Position numbers and translations under genes: made by a program
The notes under the pieces: generated by a model
What the model was told of the DNA's origin: nothing
What the model saw: the letters and a program-made list of their open reading frames with translations, nothing else
Databases searched by the model: none
Assembly: GCA_963971535.1 (NCBI GenBank)
Contig: OZ020587.1
Coordinates: 159,415,856-159,479,855 of the forward strand
Length of the DNA stretch: 64,000 bases
DNA from: Notolepis coatsorum
Taxonomy: Eukaryota > Chordata > Actinopteri > Aulopiformes > Paralepididae
Reading direction: 5' to 3'
In this document: in pieces, positions 34,986 through 45,415 of the stretch
Position numbering within the stretch: position 1 is the first letter of the stretch
Layout of the letters: the number at the start of each line of letters is the position of its first letter

Positions 34986-35552
34986 TCCCAGCCCAAGAGT
35001 GCTTCGCGTTTCTCTGATTGGCCACGACGCCCATGTGACCCTAGCGCGCGGTAGAGCGGAAATAGGCTGCTGCCTCCGCGTCAAGAAAGACAGACAGGCA
35101 TTCTATTGCCATGCTCTGCAACAAACTCTAACCTTAACCAACTCCGAAAGAATGCCTAAACTTAACCCTAACCTTAACTTAACCCTAACCTTAACAAACT
35201 CCGAAAGAATGCCTAAACTTAACCCTAACCTTAACCAACTCCGAAATGCCTAAACTTAACCGGCGAAAGAATGCACGTTTATATAGAGAGATGATAAATT
35301 AATTAAACGTAAACAAAATAAAAATAAAAAATTGAAGTGATTCGAACTTGTCACAAACGCCCCGCAGGCTCCAGAGCAAGGCGGCGAACGAGTTGAGCTA
35401 ACCGTCGATGTTAAAACAGCGGGGATTACGGCTGCATATTACGGCTGCATAATGCCGCGGCAAACTCGCTCTGCCGCTCCGCTCTGCCGCAGGGCGTGTC
35501 ACGGCCAATCAGGGAAAATGTGGAAGCACTCGGCAGCACTCTTGGGCTGGGA
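34986..35552. mobile_element. TTAA-site MITE with tRNA-like core, 567 bp
   Basis: The ends are TCCCAGCCCAAGAGTGC and its reverse complement, flanked by TTAA (34982-34985, 35553-35556). The inner arms continue with CTGATTGGCC and its complement. The interior has degenerate CTAACCTTAACCAACTCCGAAAG repeats (35126-35265). Related CTAACCTTAACCAACTTCGAAAG sequence occurs at 48285-48310. Confidence 0.85.
35334..35410 (-). pseudogene. tRNA-like sequence within the MITE
   Basis: On the minus strand a TTAGCTCAACT box A-like motif is followed about 50 bases later by GTTCGAATC, a perfect box B. The spacing matches a tRNA body of about 72 nt. Stems look degraded, so it is more likely a tRNA-derived promoter relic than a working tRNA. 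Confidence 0.5.
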
Positions 35553-35556
35553 TTAA

Positions 35557-36068
<512 letters not shown>

Positions 36069-36135
36069 GGCCAACACTGGACTTTATGAAGTTTTCAACA
36101 AATACTACTTTGGTCCAGGTCTGGGGCCAGCGGGC

Positions 36136-36136
<1 letters not shown>

Positions 36137-36168
<32 letters not shown>

Positions 36169-36170
36169 TA
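36137..36170. repeat. (GACA)n microsatellite in hat1 3' UTR
   Basis: About eight GACA units lie 10 bases downstream of the hat1 stop codon. Confidence 0.95.
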
Positions 36171-36179
36171 CAGACGGAC

Positions 36180-36350
36180 TCAGGCCTGCGAGGCGAGCCT
36201 CTCCATGATCCTCCTGTACTCCGCCACCACGTCCTGGAAGCTCTTCTCCAGCTCCTCGTGCTGCAGCTGGGTGTCCATGACGCGGATCTGAGACACCAGC
36301 TCCTCCGGCCGCAAGCACTTCATCATCTTGGTGAGCTCCCTCTGGTTCTT
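36180..36350 (-). CDS. hat1: hat1 last coding exon (histone acetyltransferase 1)
   Basis: This 171-bp exon encodes 56 residues and a TGA stop. It starts after a CTCCAG acceptor and reads KNQRELTKMMKCLRPEEL, later QHEELEKSFQDVVAEYRR, then MERLASQA. The KCLRPEEL and FQ..V..YRR..ERLA patterns are the C-terminus of HAT1, the B-type enzyme that acetylates newly synthesised histone H4 at K5 and K12 with RbAp46/48 before chromatin assembly. It is the helical C-terminal part, beyond the GNAT acetyl-CoA fold. It joins in frame to the exon at 37740-37856. A GGGA microsatellite begins just beyond the acceptor (36363). Confidence 0.93.
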   Translation of the reverse strand, partial: KNQRELTKMMKCLRPEELVSQIRVMDTQLQHEELEKSFQDVVAEYRRIMERLASQA

Positions 36351-36362
36351 CTGGAGACGAGA

Positions 36363-36442
36363 GGAGAGGGAGGGAGGGAGGGAGGGAGGGAGGGAGGGAG
36401 GGAGGGAGGGAGGGAGGGAGGGAGGGAGGGAGGGAGGGAGGG
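36363..36442. repeat. (GGGA)n microsatellite in last hat1 intron
   Basis: About 20 GGGA units. On the minus strand they form a TCCC-rich tract upstream of the CTCCAG acceptor, so the array may serve as a very long polypyrimidine tract. Confidence 0.95.
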
Positions 36443-36510
36443 ACATTTAGTAATTTAGCTGATGCTTTTATCCAAAGCGACGTACAAGTTCTGTAGGACA
36501 AGTAAGCAAG
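36443..36510 (-). mobile_element. L2-type tail in hat1 intron
   Basis: ACATTTAGTAATTTAGCTGA followed by CTTTTATCCAAAGCGACGTACAAG is the reverse complement of the L2/SINE tail at 23838-23880. Confidence 0.7.
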
Positions 36511-36679
36511 ACGGGTACAGAGAGAGAGAGAGCGAGAGAGAGAGCGAGAGAGAGAGCGAGAGATGTTAATGTTCACCCTCTTGTTCACACTGCAAGCCTT
36601 AGTGGTCATTTCTGAAATATGAGAAAATAAACGGTGTAAACAATAGAATTAACTCTGAATATAAAAATATGAGAAACTC

Positions 36680-36868
36680 TACGATGTGCCCTATTGTAGC
36701 AACAACACACCCTACGATGTGCCCTATTGTAGCAACAACACCCTATGATGTGCCCTGTTGTAGCAACAACACCCTATGTCCTATGATGTGCCCTATTGTA
36801 GCAACAACAGAATCTACAATGTGCCCTATTGTAGCAACAACCCCCCCCCCCCCCCCCCCCCCCCCCCC
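36680..36868. repeat. 30-bp tandem repeat and C-run
   Basis: About five units of CTACGATGTGCCCTATTGTAGCAACAACAC end in about 27 C bases that run into the 68-bp satellite. Confidence 0.92.
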
Positions 36869-37551
36869 ATCAGCCATCAGTGATGACTGTTTACTGCAGA
36901 GTGGAGGGACTGGGAGACCCATGTTACTGACCAGACACTATATATCAGTGATGGCTGTTTACTGCAGAGTGGAGGGACTGGGAGACCCATGTTACTGACC
37001 AGACACTCTATATCAGTGATGGCTGTTTACTGCAGAGCGGAAAGACTGGGAGACCCATGTTACTGACCAGACACTCTATATCAGTGATGGCTGTTTACTG
37101 CAGAGCAGGAGGGACTGAGAGACCCATGTTACTGACCAGACACTATATATCAGTGATGGCTGTTTACTGCAGAGTGGAGGGACTGGGAGACCCATGTTAC
37201 TGACCAGACACTCTATATCAGTGATGGCTGTTTACTGCAGAGCAGAGGGACTGGGAGACCCATGTTACTGACCAGACACTATATATCAGTGATGGCTGTT
37301 TACTGCAGAGTGGAGGGACTGGGAGACCCATGTTACTGACCAGACATTCTATATCAGTGATGGCTGTTTACTGCAGAGTAGAGGGACTGGGAGACCCATG
37401 TTACTGACCAGACACTCTATATCAGTGATGGCTGTTTACTGCAGAGTGGAGGGACTGGGAGACCCATGTTACTGACCAGACACTTATCAGTGATGGCTGT
37501 TGGAATGTAGAGCTATATAACACTTATTTTAACAATAAAATGCCACTTAAA
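36869..37551 (+). mobile_element. 68-bp satellite TTAA element, second copy (in hat1 intron)
   Basis: About nine copies of the same 68-bp unit as 25125-26549. They are followed by the same right flank (GTTGGAATGTAGAGCTAT...CACTT...AACCT) ending at TTAA (37552-37558 region). There is no inverted left arm here, only a C-run, so this copy has a single arm. Confidence 0.85.
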
Positions 37552-37616
37552 ACCTTTAACATATGGATGAACATTACCCAGTGACCGTTTGGACATTCAG
37601 ACTTTCTCCACACCGG

Positions 37617-37705
37617 GGACAGTCCGCACAGGAAACAGGGACAGTCCACACAGGAAACAGGGACAGTCCGCACAGGAAACAGGGACAGTCCGCACAGGAA
37701 ACAAA
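37617..37705. repeat. 21-bp tandem repeat beside a hat1 exon
   Basis: Four to five copies of GGACAGTCCGCACAGGAAACA lie about 35 bases from the donor of the 37740-37856 exon. Confidence 0.93.
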
Positions 37706-37739
37706 CGCACAGTAAAAAGGTTTCCCAGGAAGGACGCAC

Positions 37740-37856
37740 CTTGTAGGGTCCGAACAGCCTCCTCTTGACGTCCAGGCGGTATTCTCTGGCTTGTGCCTCG
37801 TCGCTCATGTCCGTGACTCTCAGACGCAGGATCTCGTAGACCCGTCTGGCGTGTTT
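37740..37856 (-). CDS. hat1: hat1 penultimate exon
   Basis: This 117-bp exon encodes exactly 39 residues in phase 0, from KHARRVYEILRLRVTDMSDE to KRRLFGPYK. It lies between a TTCTGCAG acceptor and an AAG|GTGCG donor. The HARRVYEILRL.VTDMSD and YRLD.KRRL..PYK motifs are characteristic of vertebrate HAT1. It belongs to the helical C-terminal region after the catalytic domain. The intron to the last exon is 1389 bp and contains the 68-bp satellite element. Confidence 0.95.
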
Positions 37857-37896
37857 CTGCAGAAGAGAGTGGGTGAAGGAATGACGTCCGATGGTT

Positions 37897-37965
37897 AGGC
37901 CTGTCCCCGACTAAGGATTTGTAGTATAGTCGACTTTGATTGGCCAAAATTTGCCGATAGTAGAC
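37897..37965. mobile_element. hAT-like terminus fragment
   Basis: AGGCCTGTCCCCGACTAAGGATTTGTAGTATAGTCGAC resembles the end of a short fish hAT family rich in GTCGACTA. It is cut off by the element at 37968. Confidence 0.4.
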
Positions 37966-37967
37966 TA

Positions 37968-38493
37968 CCGTAATTCCTCTAATAGTAACCCCGGCTTGTA
38001 TTTGTTTCAACTGTAGCGGATACCAGGCTTGTATTAGGAGGAGGCATGTATAAGAGAGAGGCCTATATTTCTAATTTTCAAACAGATCATAATGAATAAA
38101 TCAACATTTTGTGTCAGTTTGAACCCAGTAAAATGTACTGGGTTCATTTATTGAAACCAAGTACTGTATGAAATACGGTAGTAAACAGTGCAATTACAGG
38201 TGGTCAAAAAAAGTAAAATAAAGTAAAATAGTGCAATCACAATACTGGTATAATAATAATAATAACTTCATTTTATACAATTCTGAGGTAGGCTTACTCT
38301 CTTGGTAAACATTAACACCATACCATTATATGGTATTTACTGCACAGCCAGGCCAGCATATAACAACAATAACAAAATATACCCGGCTTGTATTAGGAGG
38401 CCGGCTTATAATTGCTTAGCTCAACAGCGCACCCGGTCATTAATAGAGACCCGGTTTTTAATTGAATACCGGTTACTATTAGAGCAATTACGG
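37968..38493. mobile_element. MITE with CCGTAATT ends
   Basis: The ends CCGTAATTCCTCTAATAGTAACC and GGTTACTATTAGAGCAATTACGG are inverted repeats flanked by TA on both sides (37966-37967, 38494-38495). No transposase. Superfamily unclear. Confidence 0.75.
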
Positions 38494-38573
38494 TATCAAC
38501 ATTTAATAAAAAAAAAAAGTACAATTCTTTTTTTCTTTCAGATCATTCCCTGTGGGCTGTGGGGGGTGCTTAA

Positions 38574-39200
38574 CACATTCTGTGCCATGCACTTTGCCCA
38601 TCTTATACCACTCTCTGCCAGTGCTGTAACCCTATGGAGTCGCTCACCTTCTTTGCAGGGCTATAACTTTTTAAATATGATAGCTATATCAACATTACTA
38701 TGGCCCGTTCAACATCGGGTATCTATCGTTCAGGATGTGGGAACGTTATATTTTTCCATTCATACATTTTCGTGTTAGTACCGTCGTGAATATAAGTATG
38801 TTTTTGGAGTGTATAGCAGTAATTCCTAGAATGCGAGTTATAGGCCCCGACGCATATTACACATAATCGATTGGCGTTTCGTTCCTATACACGCTATATT
38901 AAAAAATTCAAATGCATATGCTCGGTATACATTATGCTCCATCATGCGTTTTCCCCGATGCACAGAGCGCCACATCCGGTTTAGAGTGGAGTGCAACTCG
39001 CCCGAAATCCACCAGGCGGCGGTATTGAGGGTATTTAAATATCAGACAGAGTCCAGCTGGCTCCCGGAGCCTTCCTGGATGAATTATGTATGCCAATAGC
39101 GAATAAAGGAAATAACGATCATAAAAACGAGTAAACTCGTTGTTGGCGTTATTAGATTGGCGGGCAATAACGAGTAAACTCGTTTTTGGCGTAGGATGTG
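38574..39200. mobile_element. TTAA-site MITE (piggyBac-like), 627 bp
   Basis: TTAA (38570-38573 and 39201-39204) flanks ends CACATTC and GGATGTG. Two copies of a small hairpin, ACGAGTAAACTCGT, lie near the right end (39127-39140 and 39170-39183). The right part resembles the element end at 43880-43975. Confidence 0.7.
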
Positions 39201-39265
39201 TTAATGTCTGAAGGAGTCGACTGAAGGCTTCTTCTGGGAAAGCATGCAATTGGTCCACTGATGGA

Positions 39266-40216
39266 TAGAGCTGCCACGATAACCGCATTACCGCGGTATC
39301 GCTGTTGCATCACGCTCACCGCAGAGTTAGGCTGAATACCGCGTCACCGCTGTTTTTTTTATCATAATAATAAAGTTGGCTTGCGGCTTGCGGCTCTGCA
39401 GATATACCCTACTCGGTTCCAAGCAACCCTATTGGGTAGAAGTGGTACCAGAAAAGACATGTGAAACATTGCAGACCACTGACTGGTCAGAAGAGAGACG
39501 CGTCACACTTTGTAGCCTCTGAACGAAAACAGAACGCCGCCATCTTTACTGCCTCGCTAAGGATGCATTTCATTCAGGATTTGTTTGCGACAGAACCAAG
39601 CAATAAACAAAAAAGAATGGATTCACTGTGTATTCTGCCTTATTTATTGATGAAACAAAACCGACATCAACCCAATTTACCACCGAGCGGAGAGTTTAGT
39701 GTCACAACAAGATCGCTGATGTGTTAAGTTTGTTGTTGTTATTATTAGCCTAATACTACCGTCAGCCGATATACACGAGAGGTAACGTTAAACCCGGGTT
39801 TGCTTGGTAGAATACACAATGAGAGGTAACGTTAGCTTTGGCAGAATAGACGCAACGAGAGTCTGGTTAATGTCGTTATTGATTGATTGATTGATTGAAA
39901 CTGTGTTAAACTCTGGCTTGCTGCAAGCCCTCGGACATCTATGCCCACGGAGCTTTCAGACAAACGGAGTAGTACCTGGCTGCAGTGGAAAAGGAACGAA
40001 GTACCAGGTGCCTAAAGCGGGTCGAGTGGAGTAGGTACTATGCAGTGGAAAAGCGCCATTAGACTAGAGGCAGGCTATAAGAGTAGACTACTAAAAAAAA
40101 ATAAAAAATGCATTCAAACTTTTTTTTTGTGCGCACTGTGCGGTTATTACCGCGGCGGTAGGAAATATTTCGCAAATTCGTGCGGTAAGGAAAATATCAA
40201 TACCGCGGCAGCTCTA
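39266..40216. mobile_element. hAT element, 951 bp
   Basis: The ends TAGAGCTGCC and GGCAGCTCTA are flanked by a perfect 8-bp duplication CTGATGGA (39258-39265, 40217-40224). The subterminal regions carry ACCGCGGTAT motifs in opposite orientation. No transposase frame is present. Confidence 0.9.
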
Positions 40217-40355
40217 CTGATGGATACATCTTGATATTTGTCTAGTCAGTGTGTTCATTAGATGAGGTGAAATCCTCTTTCAGTGCCTCTCTGCCCGTTT
40301 TCTTAGGCAGTTAGCCTCTGGTATGCGTGCCATTAGCGTTAGCCACGCTTCTAGG

Positions 40356-40566
40356 CGGTGATTGATTGAAAATGTTATTAACAGATTGCAGAATGGGTAC
40401 AATACAGTACGGCTCAATACACACAATTGTTAAGGGGATGCAGACCAGAGAAAGACTTTCGTCTCGTTTACATCAGGGTCCCCCATTTTCAATTCATAAT
40501 GAATTTGTAAGTAAGGGTGCAATTAGCACCGTGCAATCCATCCTTTGTGGATCCCGCCCTAAGTAA
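40356..40566 (+). repeat. Interspersed repeat shared with 28145-28313
   Basis: GATTGATTGAAAATGTTATTAACAGATTGC and AATTGTTAAGGGGATGCAGACCAG match the reverse complement of 28145-28313. This copy has about 60 extra bases in the middle. Confidence 0.65.
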
Positions 40567-41048
40567 CATCACATCTTATGGTCGTAGACAGGACAAGGCC
40601 TTTATATGCATTTTAATTCGATTACTAATCGAAATTGCTAACAGCCAACGCTAGCACACCAAGCTACTACTATACTAGGTCTTGTGGCATGTTTTAGTTA
40701 AAACATCCCCATTTCATGTAAATTCAGTCAAATTGCAACTCTGCACTGTGCGTTCAATATGCAGCGCACTCCTCCATCACATCCAGAGACCACCGACTAT
40801 AAAATGAGAAGGATCACTGTGATCGTTTTGAATGGGGAAATCTGTAACACCAAAGATGGCGGCAACGACAAAGAATTGCTGCAAAATAAACACAAAGTTG
40901 TTGTTTAAATAATAATAAAATAATTTTTAATTCTTTTTAAATAAATCTTTTTTAAATACTAATAAAAATTGATATTTATCAATAATTGTGTCCCAATTTA
41001 TCATCCCAGCCTTACTAAATGTAAACTGTAAGCTGTTACACATGTTAC
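40567..41048. other. hat1 intron, unassigned
   Basis: No conserved frame. A short AATTCGATTACTAATCGAAATT palindromic segment (40616-40637) may be part of a decayed hAT. The stretch just before the exon is AT-rich. Confidence 0.4.
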
Positions 41049-41200
41049 CTTGTTTATCTTCAGCTTGTCCCGCGCCTCTGCCACCATGTCGGAGGAGAAG
41101 CCGAGCGGCAGCTTGTCGGAGGAGAAGGCCGGCAGCGCCTGGCAGAGCTTCCCCAACACGTAGTCGCGCAGCTTCACGTAGCTCTCCGACGGGTCCTCGG
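41049..41200 (-). CDS. hat1: hat1 exon, third from the end
   Basis: This 152-bp exon completes a split alanine codon and encodes 50 residues from EDPSESYVKLRDYVLGKLCQ to EARDKLKINK. The donor is AAG|GTAACA and the acceptor TTCTGCAG. The AEDPS..YVKLRD.VL.KLCQ..P pattern lies just after the acetyl-CoA-binding part of the GNAT fold in HAT1, and includes the conserved acidic EDPS turn. Phase matches the exon at 37740-37856. Exons upstream on the minus strand (N-terminal half, catalytic core) were not found in the window. The 5' end of this exon is tandemly repeated in the adjacent intron. Confidence 0.95.
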
Positions 41201-41330
41201 CTGCAGAACAACAACAACAACAACAGCGTCAGGACGGGTCCTCGGCTGCACAAACACAACAACAACACCGTCAGGGCGGGTCCTCGGCTGCACAACAACA
41301 ACAACAACACCGTCAGGATGGACCCGTCTG
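41191..41330 (-). repeat. Tandem duplication of a hat1 splice acceptor
   Basis: Three units of about 45-55 bp each contain GGGTCCTCGGCTGCA followed by an ACAACAACA-rich stretch and CGTCAGG. On the minus strand each unit ends with a GCAG acceptor followed by the first bases of the exon. Only the unit at 41191-41204 joins the full exon. Confidence 0.85.
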
Positions 41331-41650
41331 CCATGTGGCGATGTAGTTGTACCCCAGGGTTCGCCACAGACATTGCAAAATGAAATTCAAGGATTTTCAA
41401 GTACTTTTCCAAGCACAATTTTTCATTTTTAAAAAGGGGCATTTAAAAGGATCAAATTCACAATTTTCTTTTTTTAAAGTCTGATCCAATATTTATGGCT
41501 TAAAACCAATTTCCGACAACGAGGAAGAGGAGGCGCCGCCAGCCTGGTGAGGAAGACGAGGCGCCTACCCCCCCCCCCCCCCCCCTCTGGAAACCCACCG
41601 ATTGGTTCCCGAAACCCACCGGCACATTCTGATGTGGCTCTCGCAGCCAT

Positions 41651-41682
<32 letters not shown>

Positions 41683-42087
41683 ATCGACAGAGAGACGGCG
41701 CGTTCGGTCAAAAGGACGCCTCGACGCCCCCGGAGGAAGCTCGCCGGGCTATTTGCGACGCAACGTACATTTTATTTATAGGACTTGAAATATGTGGCTG
41801 GTTTCTGCAGCGCAGGGCTGAACGGGAACACGCCCTCAGGACCGATGGCGGGCCTCTCCACATGGCACTGCATCACAGGGCTGTGGCAACGACAGCCCAG
41901 ACTCACGCCGCAGAGGTCATACCAAAAATGCAAGAGGAGGGGGACACACACACACACACAACGAATGGGGATCCAAATAAACTTAAACGGTCCAGGCGTA
42001 AACGAGGCTAGTCCCCCTTTTCATTATTTTATATAACTTCTGAGTTTTTCTAGAGCGTGTCTAAATAGGAACACTGCGTCGCTACTC
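41331..42087. other. hat1 intron with homopolymer tracts
   Basis: Contains a C-run (41568-41585), an A-run (41652-41680) and a CA-run (41946-41960). Small open frames show no family resemblance. Confidence 0.4.
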
Positions 42088-42590
42088 TATAAAAGGTTCT
42101 GCTGCATTACTTGGTTTTTTTTGCACGGCATTCCATTACAGCGTCCTCTCTCCGTAATGCATGTTATTATGTCCGACCCGCGCGGTGGGCGGAGACTCTC
42201 CCGAGGACACGATGCGTTCGGTAGAGTCTGTGGGAGGCCGGCCGGGGGCGGGTGGGTGTGTGAATCCGCACGGCGTCTAAATATAGAGCCGATCGGCCCG
42301 CGCTCCGGCGCAGAGCGTCACAGAGGCACAAGGACGAGCGCGTGGGAACATCATGTTTCACGTCACGCAACGGCAAGTGTTTTTGGGGGGAATTCAATAA
42401 TTCCAGCGTTCTCCGACGACTTTCGTGTAGTCCTTTTCCGTGGAGAGTTTATGGTCCAGCTTTTTACTGACAAGAGGGCGAGGCGTTCACAGGGGTCAGT
42501 GCGACCCAAGAGCAAATGGCTGAGCCTCACACAGCAAAGCGATCTCATCAACAGCCCATAGCCAATATCGTCCAATAAAGGCATTGAACA
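42088..42590 (+). other. GC-rich, CpG-rich patch with TATA-like box
   Basis: CTATAAAAGG at 42088-42097 precedes about 300 bases that are unusually rich in CG dinucleotides (42175-42370), including GGCCGGCCGGGGGCGGG. The stretch ends with a possible AATAAAGG signal near 42575. No conserved protein is seen. It could be a promoter, a retroposed sequence or an LTR. Confidence 0.35.
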
Positions 42591-43072
42591 GCCGAATTGT
42601 TTTTACCTGGCAACAGCTTGGGGCAATGATTATCATTTTGAAAATTACAATATAGTAACCAGCTATTTCAACTTCAAATTACTTTGTTTTCCTTTCAGAA
42701 CTTCATTTAAATGGTTAAAAGGTTAAAAGACAAACATACACTCACAATACATAGTTACTACATGATTTGCAGACTTCTGGTTGGGCAGTACAAGAGTTTT
42801 GGTTTCGAATTGTGGACCAGCTAATGTAAACGCTAGCGTTTTCTATTGGAAACGACTTGTGTGTTGCTAAAGGCACATCAATCTCAATGACAACCACAAT
42901 CTGCATGAAAGCACTTGTGACTCACACACACACATCCTGAAGAGGCCACAAGAGACGACATAAGGTTCAAGTTCTTACTACTACTTCTACTTTTGTATGA
43001 AATGCTTCTCTGTTTAGCTCCTGAGAGTGTGCTAGAACATAAGGTTCATTGGGGGGGGGGGGGGGGGGGAGA
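42591..43072. other. Unassigned, with G-run
   Basis: No gene seen. A G-run of about 20 lies at 43051-43070. Confidence 0.4.
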
Positions 43073-43074
43073 CA

Positions 43075-43283
43075 CATTTATGACCAACTATAGCAAACCG
43101 CAGACATTTGTGCTCCAACTAGCGTCCATTCTAGTTATTGTGCTTTGACCTCTTTGATAGGCCTCTTTTTTATATACATATTTATGACCAACTATAGCAA
43201 ACCGCAGACATTTGTGCTCCAACTAGTGCCCATTCTAGTTATTGTGCTTTGACCTCTTTGATAGGCCTCTTTTTTATATATAT
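43075..43283. repeat. Tandem duplication, about 104 bp x 2
   Basis: CATTTATGACCAACTATAGC to GATAGGCCTCTTTTTTATATA is repeated with a few differences (GCGTCC/GTGCCC). Confidence 0.95.
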
Positions 43284-43586
43284 GTCCATTATGTTTTTAT
43301 ATAGTAGTCTATGAGTAATCAAATTCAGATAATCTTTTGTAAAAGAATTCAGTACAGTTCTATGTTGGGGCTTTTAGAAATATCGCCTCACTCATCTAAT
43401 GAATTCAGCACGAGATGAGATGCCACGACATCCCGTTGCACACATTTACAGCAGTGCTCAAAGACACCAGTGTTGACCCTCCTGCAACCCAACGGCAGAC
43501 AGCCACACAAGTAAAACACAGATAGCTTCAATCGCAGTAGAAATAAATATAAGATCAACACAAGCTTTCATATATGGTGTCCTTAC

Positions 43587-43679
43587 CTGGTCTCTGAAGT
43601 AGTGGGGAAAAAATAAACCAATAATCTCATCGCCATTCCAGTTATCCACAGCGATCGTGCCTCCGACGTTGTTGGACAT
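43587..43679 (-). CDS. Possible orphan first coding exon
   Basis: A minus-strand ATG at 43679 opens 31 residues (MSNNVGGTIAVDNWNGDEII, then GLFFPHYFRDQ) that end exactly at a good CAG|GTAAGG donor in phase 0. The 100 bases upstream are GC-rich with CCGCCC motifs. I do not recognise the peptide, and it does not look like any part of HAT1. It could be the first exon of another gene, an alternative exon, or chance. No partner exon was identified. Confidence 0.3.
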
Positions 43680-43879
43680 TGCACTTCAACGAGCGGGCGG
43701 GGTCAGTAGTCCAAAGCATCCCTACAAGCGTGTGTTTTGCCGGAGTGTTTAGGACCCGCCCCCATGCCACAGCTCGGTAGAGAAAAGACCCCAACCCGTT
43801 TCTAACGGGGTGCATTCCTAGCCGAGGGCGTTAGAGGGCGGTATAATACCGTCTGCCAGCTCAGACACACTCAGAACAG

Positions 43880-43975
43880 TATGCACAAGGTGCCCCGCTG
43901 AATTATGAATGGCAATAGATAATAAAAGAAATACCGTGACAGAAACGTAGATCTACGTGAACGGCAGTCAATGTG
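43880..43975. mobile_element. Right end of a TTAA-site element
   Basis: The sequence ends GTCAATGTG before TTAA (43976-43979) and resembles 39068-39200 (TGAATTATG..TGCCAATAG..AATAAA.GAAATA). A perfect 14-base palindrome ACGTAGATCTACGT is at 43945-43958. The left end was not located. Confidence 0.55.
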
Positions 43976-43979
43976 TTAA

Positions 43980-44494
43980 AGGGATATTCGATAGAAATAT
44001 CATATTTAAACAGTTTCTTCTGTCCTCGAGTTGGGTCTAGTACAGTTGAGGAAATAGTGTCTGCAGTTCACCAGAGGTTAGCTCTGTACGTATATACAAA
44101 GGTCTAGAACGAATCGCCGCAGATTCCGACAGGTTAAGTCAAAACCCGTCCTAACTAATCATTGTGTGAGACCAAGACCAGTGGAGTGAAAACACAAGCT
44201 GCTGCCGAAATACAGCATAGAAACGACCCTTTTCTCTCCAAAGTCTCCTTTCAAATCCTCCAGTGGACGAACGCTCAGTGCTGCCACCGCTGGTCGTCAA
44301 TAAGATCAGCACCGTGACCAGACAGGTTAACGGTGATAGTAATGTGCTTTTTTGGCGTGTACCTGTGGCGACTGGAGGATTTGAAATGTGTGGTTGTGTT
44401 GGTGAGATGCTCAGTTGTGTAGCAAAACCTCCGGTAGCGCTTTGTTAAAAACTCCCAGGGTGCAGAGAAAGCTTAGCCAGGCTCATTTGCTACC
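43980..44494. other. Unassigned
   Basis: No coding, RNA or repeat signal is evident. The CCTCCAGT segments near 44258 and the reverse ACTGGAGG near 44372 form a distant inverted pair with flanking TTTCAAAT. Confidence 0.35.
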
Positions 44495-45367
44495 CAGGGT
44501 TTCCGTTATCCGGTAATTACTGGCAGTTTACCAGAATCTGTTGCAAGTCTTGACATATTTAAATCTCTCCGGCGGTCAATATGTCTGGGGATAATAATAC
44601 CCTATTCTTTTTATTTGGTTACCAAATAACATGTGTCCACTGGAAGTCTGTTGAACAGAAGTCTCTCTCTGAAATCCCGTGAGGCATGAGTTTGGACGGT
44701 GAGGTTTATATATAGTTTGGACGAATTCTGTACTTTTAAAAGGTACTTACCGAAACACGTCGGTACTACCGAGTATTGATTCACGTGAGATACTGTTTTT
44801 TTTTACTCTTTTCTTTTCATGTCAACATTCACATGCACAATATACGCTTACCTAGGATTTGACTTGATTCAACAACAAAGCAGTCGGGGCAATGGCAAGC
44901 CGAAAATGTGGTTACTTGAAGTTTGGATTTTTTTTTTTTTTTTTTTTACAACTGAGGTAGGTAGATTACATTTTTTTAGACTAAAGTACAGAAAAAAGGT
45001 ACCGATGGGTACCGGTATCGATTCACAGGTACCGGTACCGTATCGGTTCAAATGTGAACGGTACCCATCCCTAGACAGGCTGAAGTTGTGGCTAGCTCAC
45101 CGTTAGTTGTGCTGCTACACAGACCCCAACACTCTAGGCATCCTGTACCAAAAACACTTTTCTCTCGAGAAATGTGCCATTCCACGAGTGAAGAGAGCTG
45201 CTGCAGTGCCGACAGAGTGGAGGTAAAGTAACGTCAATTATTACAAACGGTAACTGTGGCTGTTCAAGCATCGGGTAGAACGGTATTGCAATAAAGCACG
45301 GATAATATTTGACCAGAATTCCTCCCATTATTCCAAGACCAGAACACGTGGACCAATGGAAACCCTG
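44495..45367. mobile_element. hAT element, 873 bp
   Basis: Ends CAGGGTTTCC and GGAAACCCTG, with flanks TTGCTACC and TTTCTACG agreeing at six of eight positions. An inner fragment ending CGGTACCCATCCCTAG (to 45075) is the terminus of another hAT family (GGTACCGGTACC units), so a second element is nested. No transposase frame. Confidence 0.7.
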
Positions 45368-45415
45368 TTTCTACGGCAAACTGAGCCTGGAGACTGCTAG
45401 CCACCTAGACCCATG

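Noticed and set aside
35126-35265. Interstitial telomere repeat
   Set aside because: AACCCTAACC occurs but not as TTAGGG arrays. The unit is a longer CTAACCTTAACCAACTCCGAAAG sequence inside a MITE.
35334-35410. Functional tRNA gene
   Set aside because: Box A and B fit, but acceptor and other stems are not convincingly paired; kept only as a tRNA-like relic.
41547-42011. Plus-strand 154-residue frame
   Set aside because: It is built around a C-run and an A-run in a hat1 intron, with no family resemblance.
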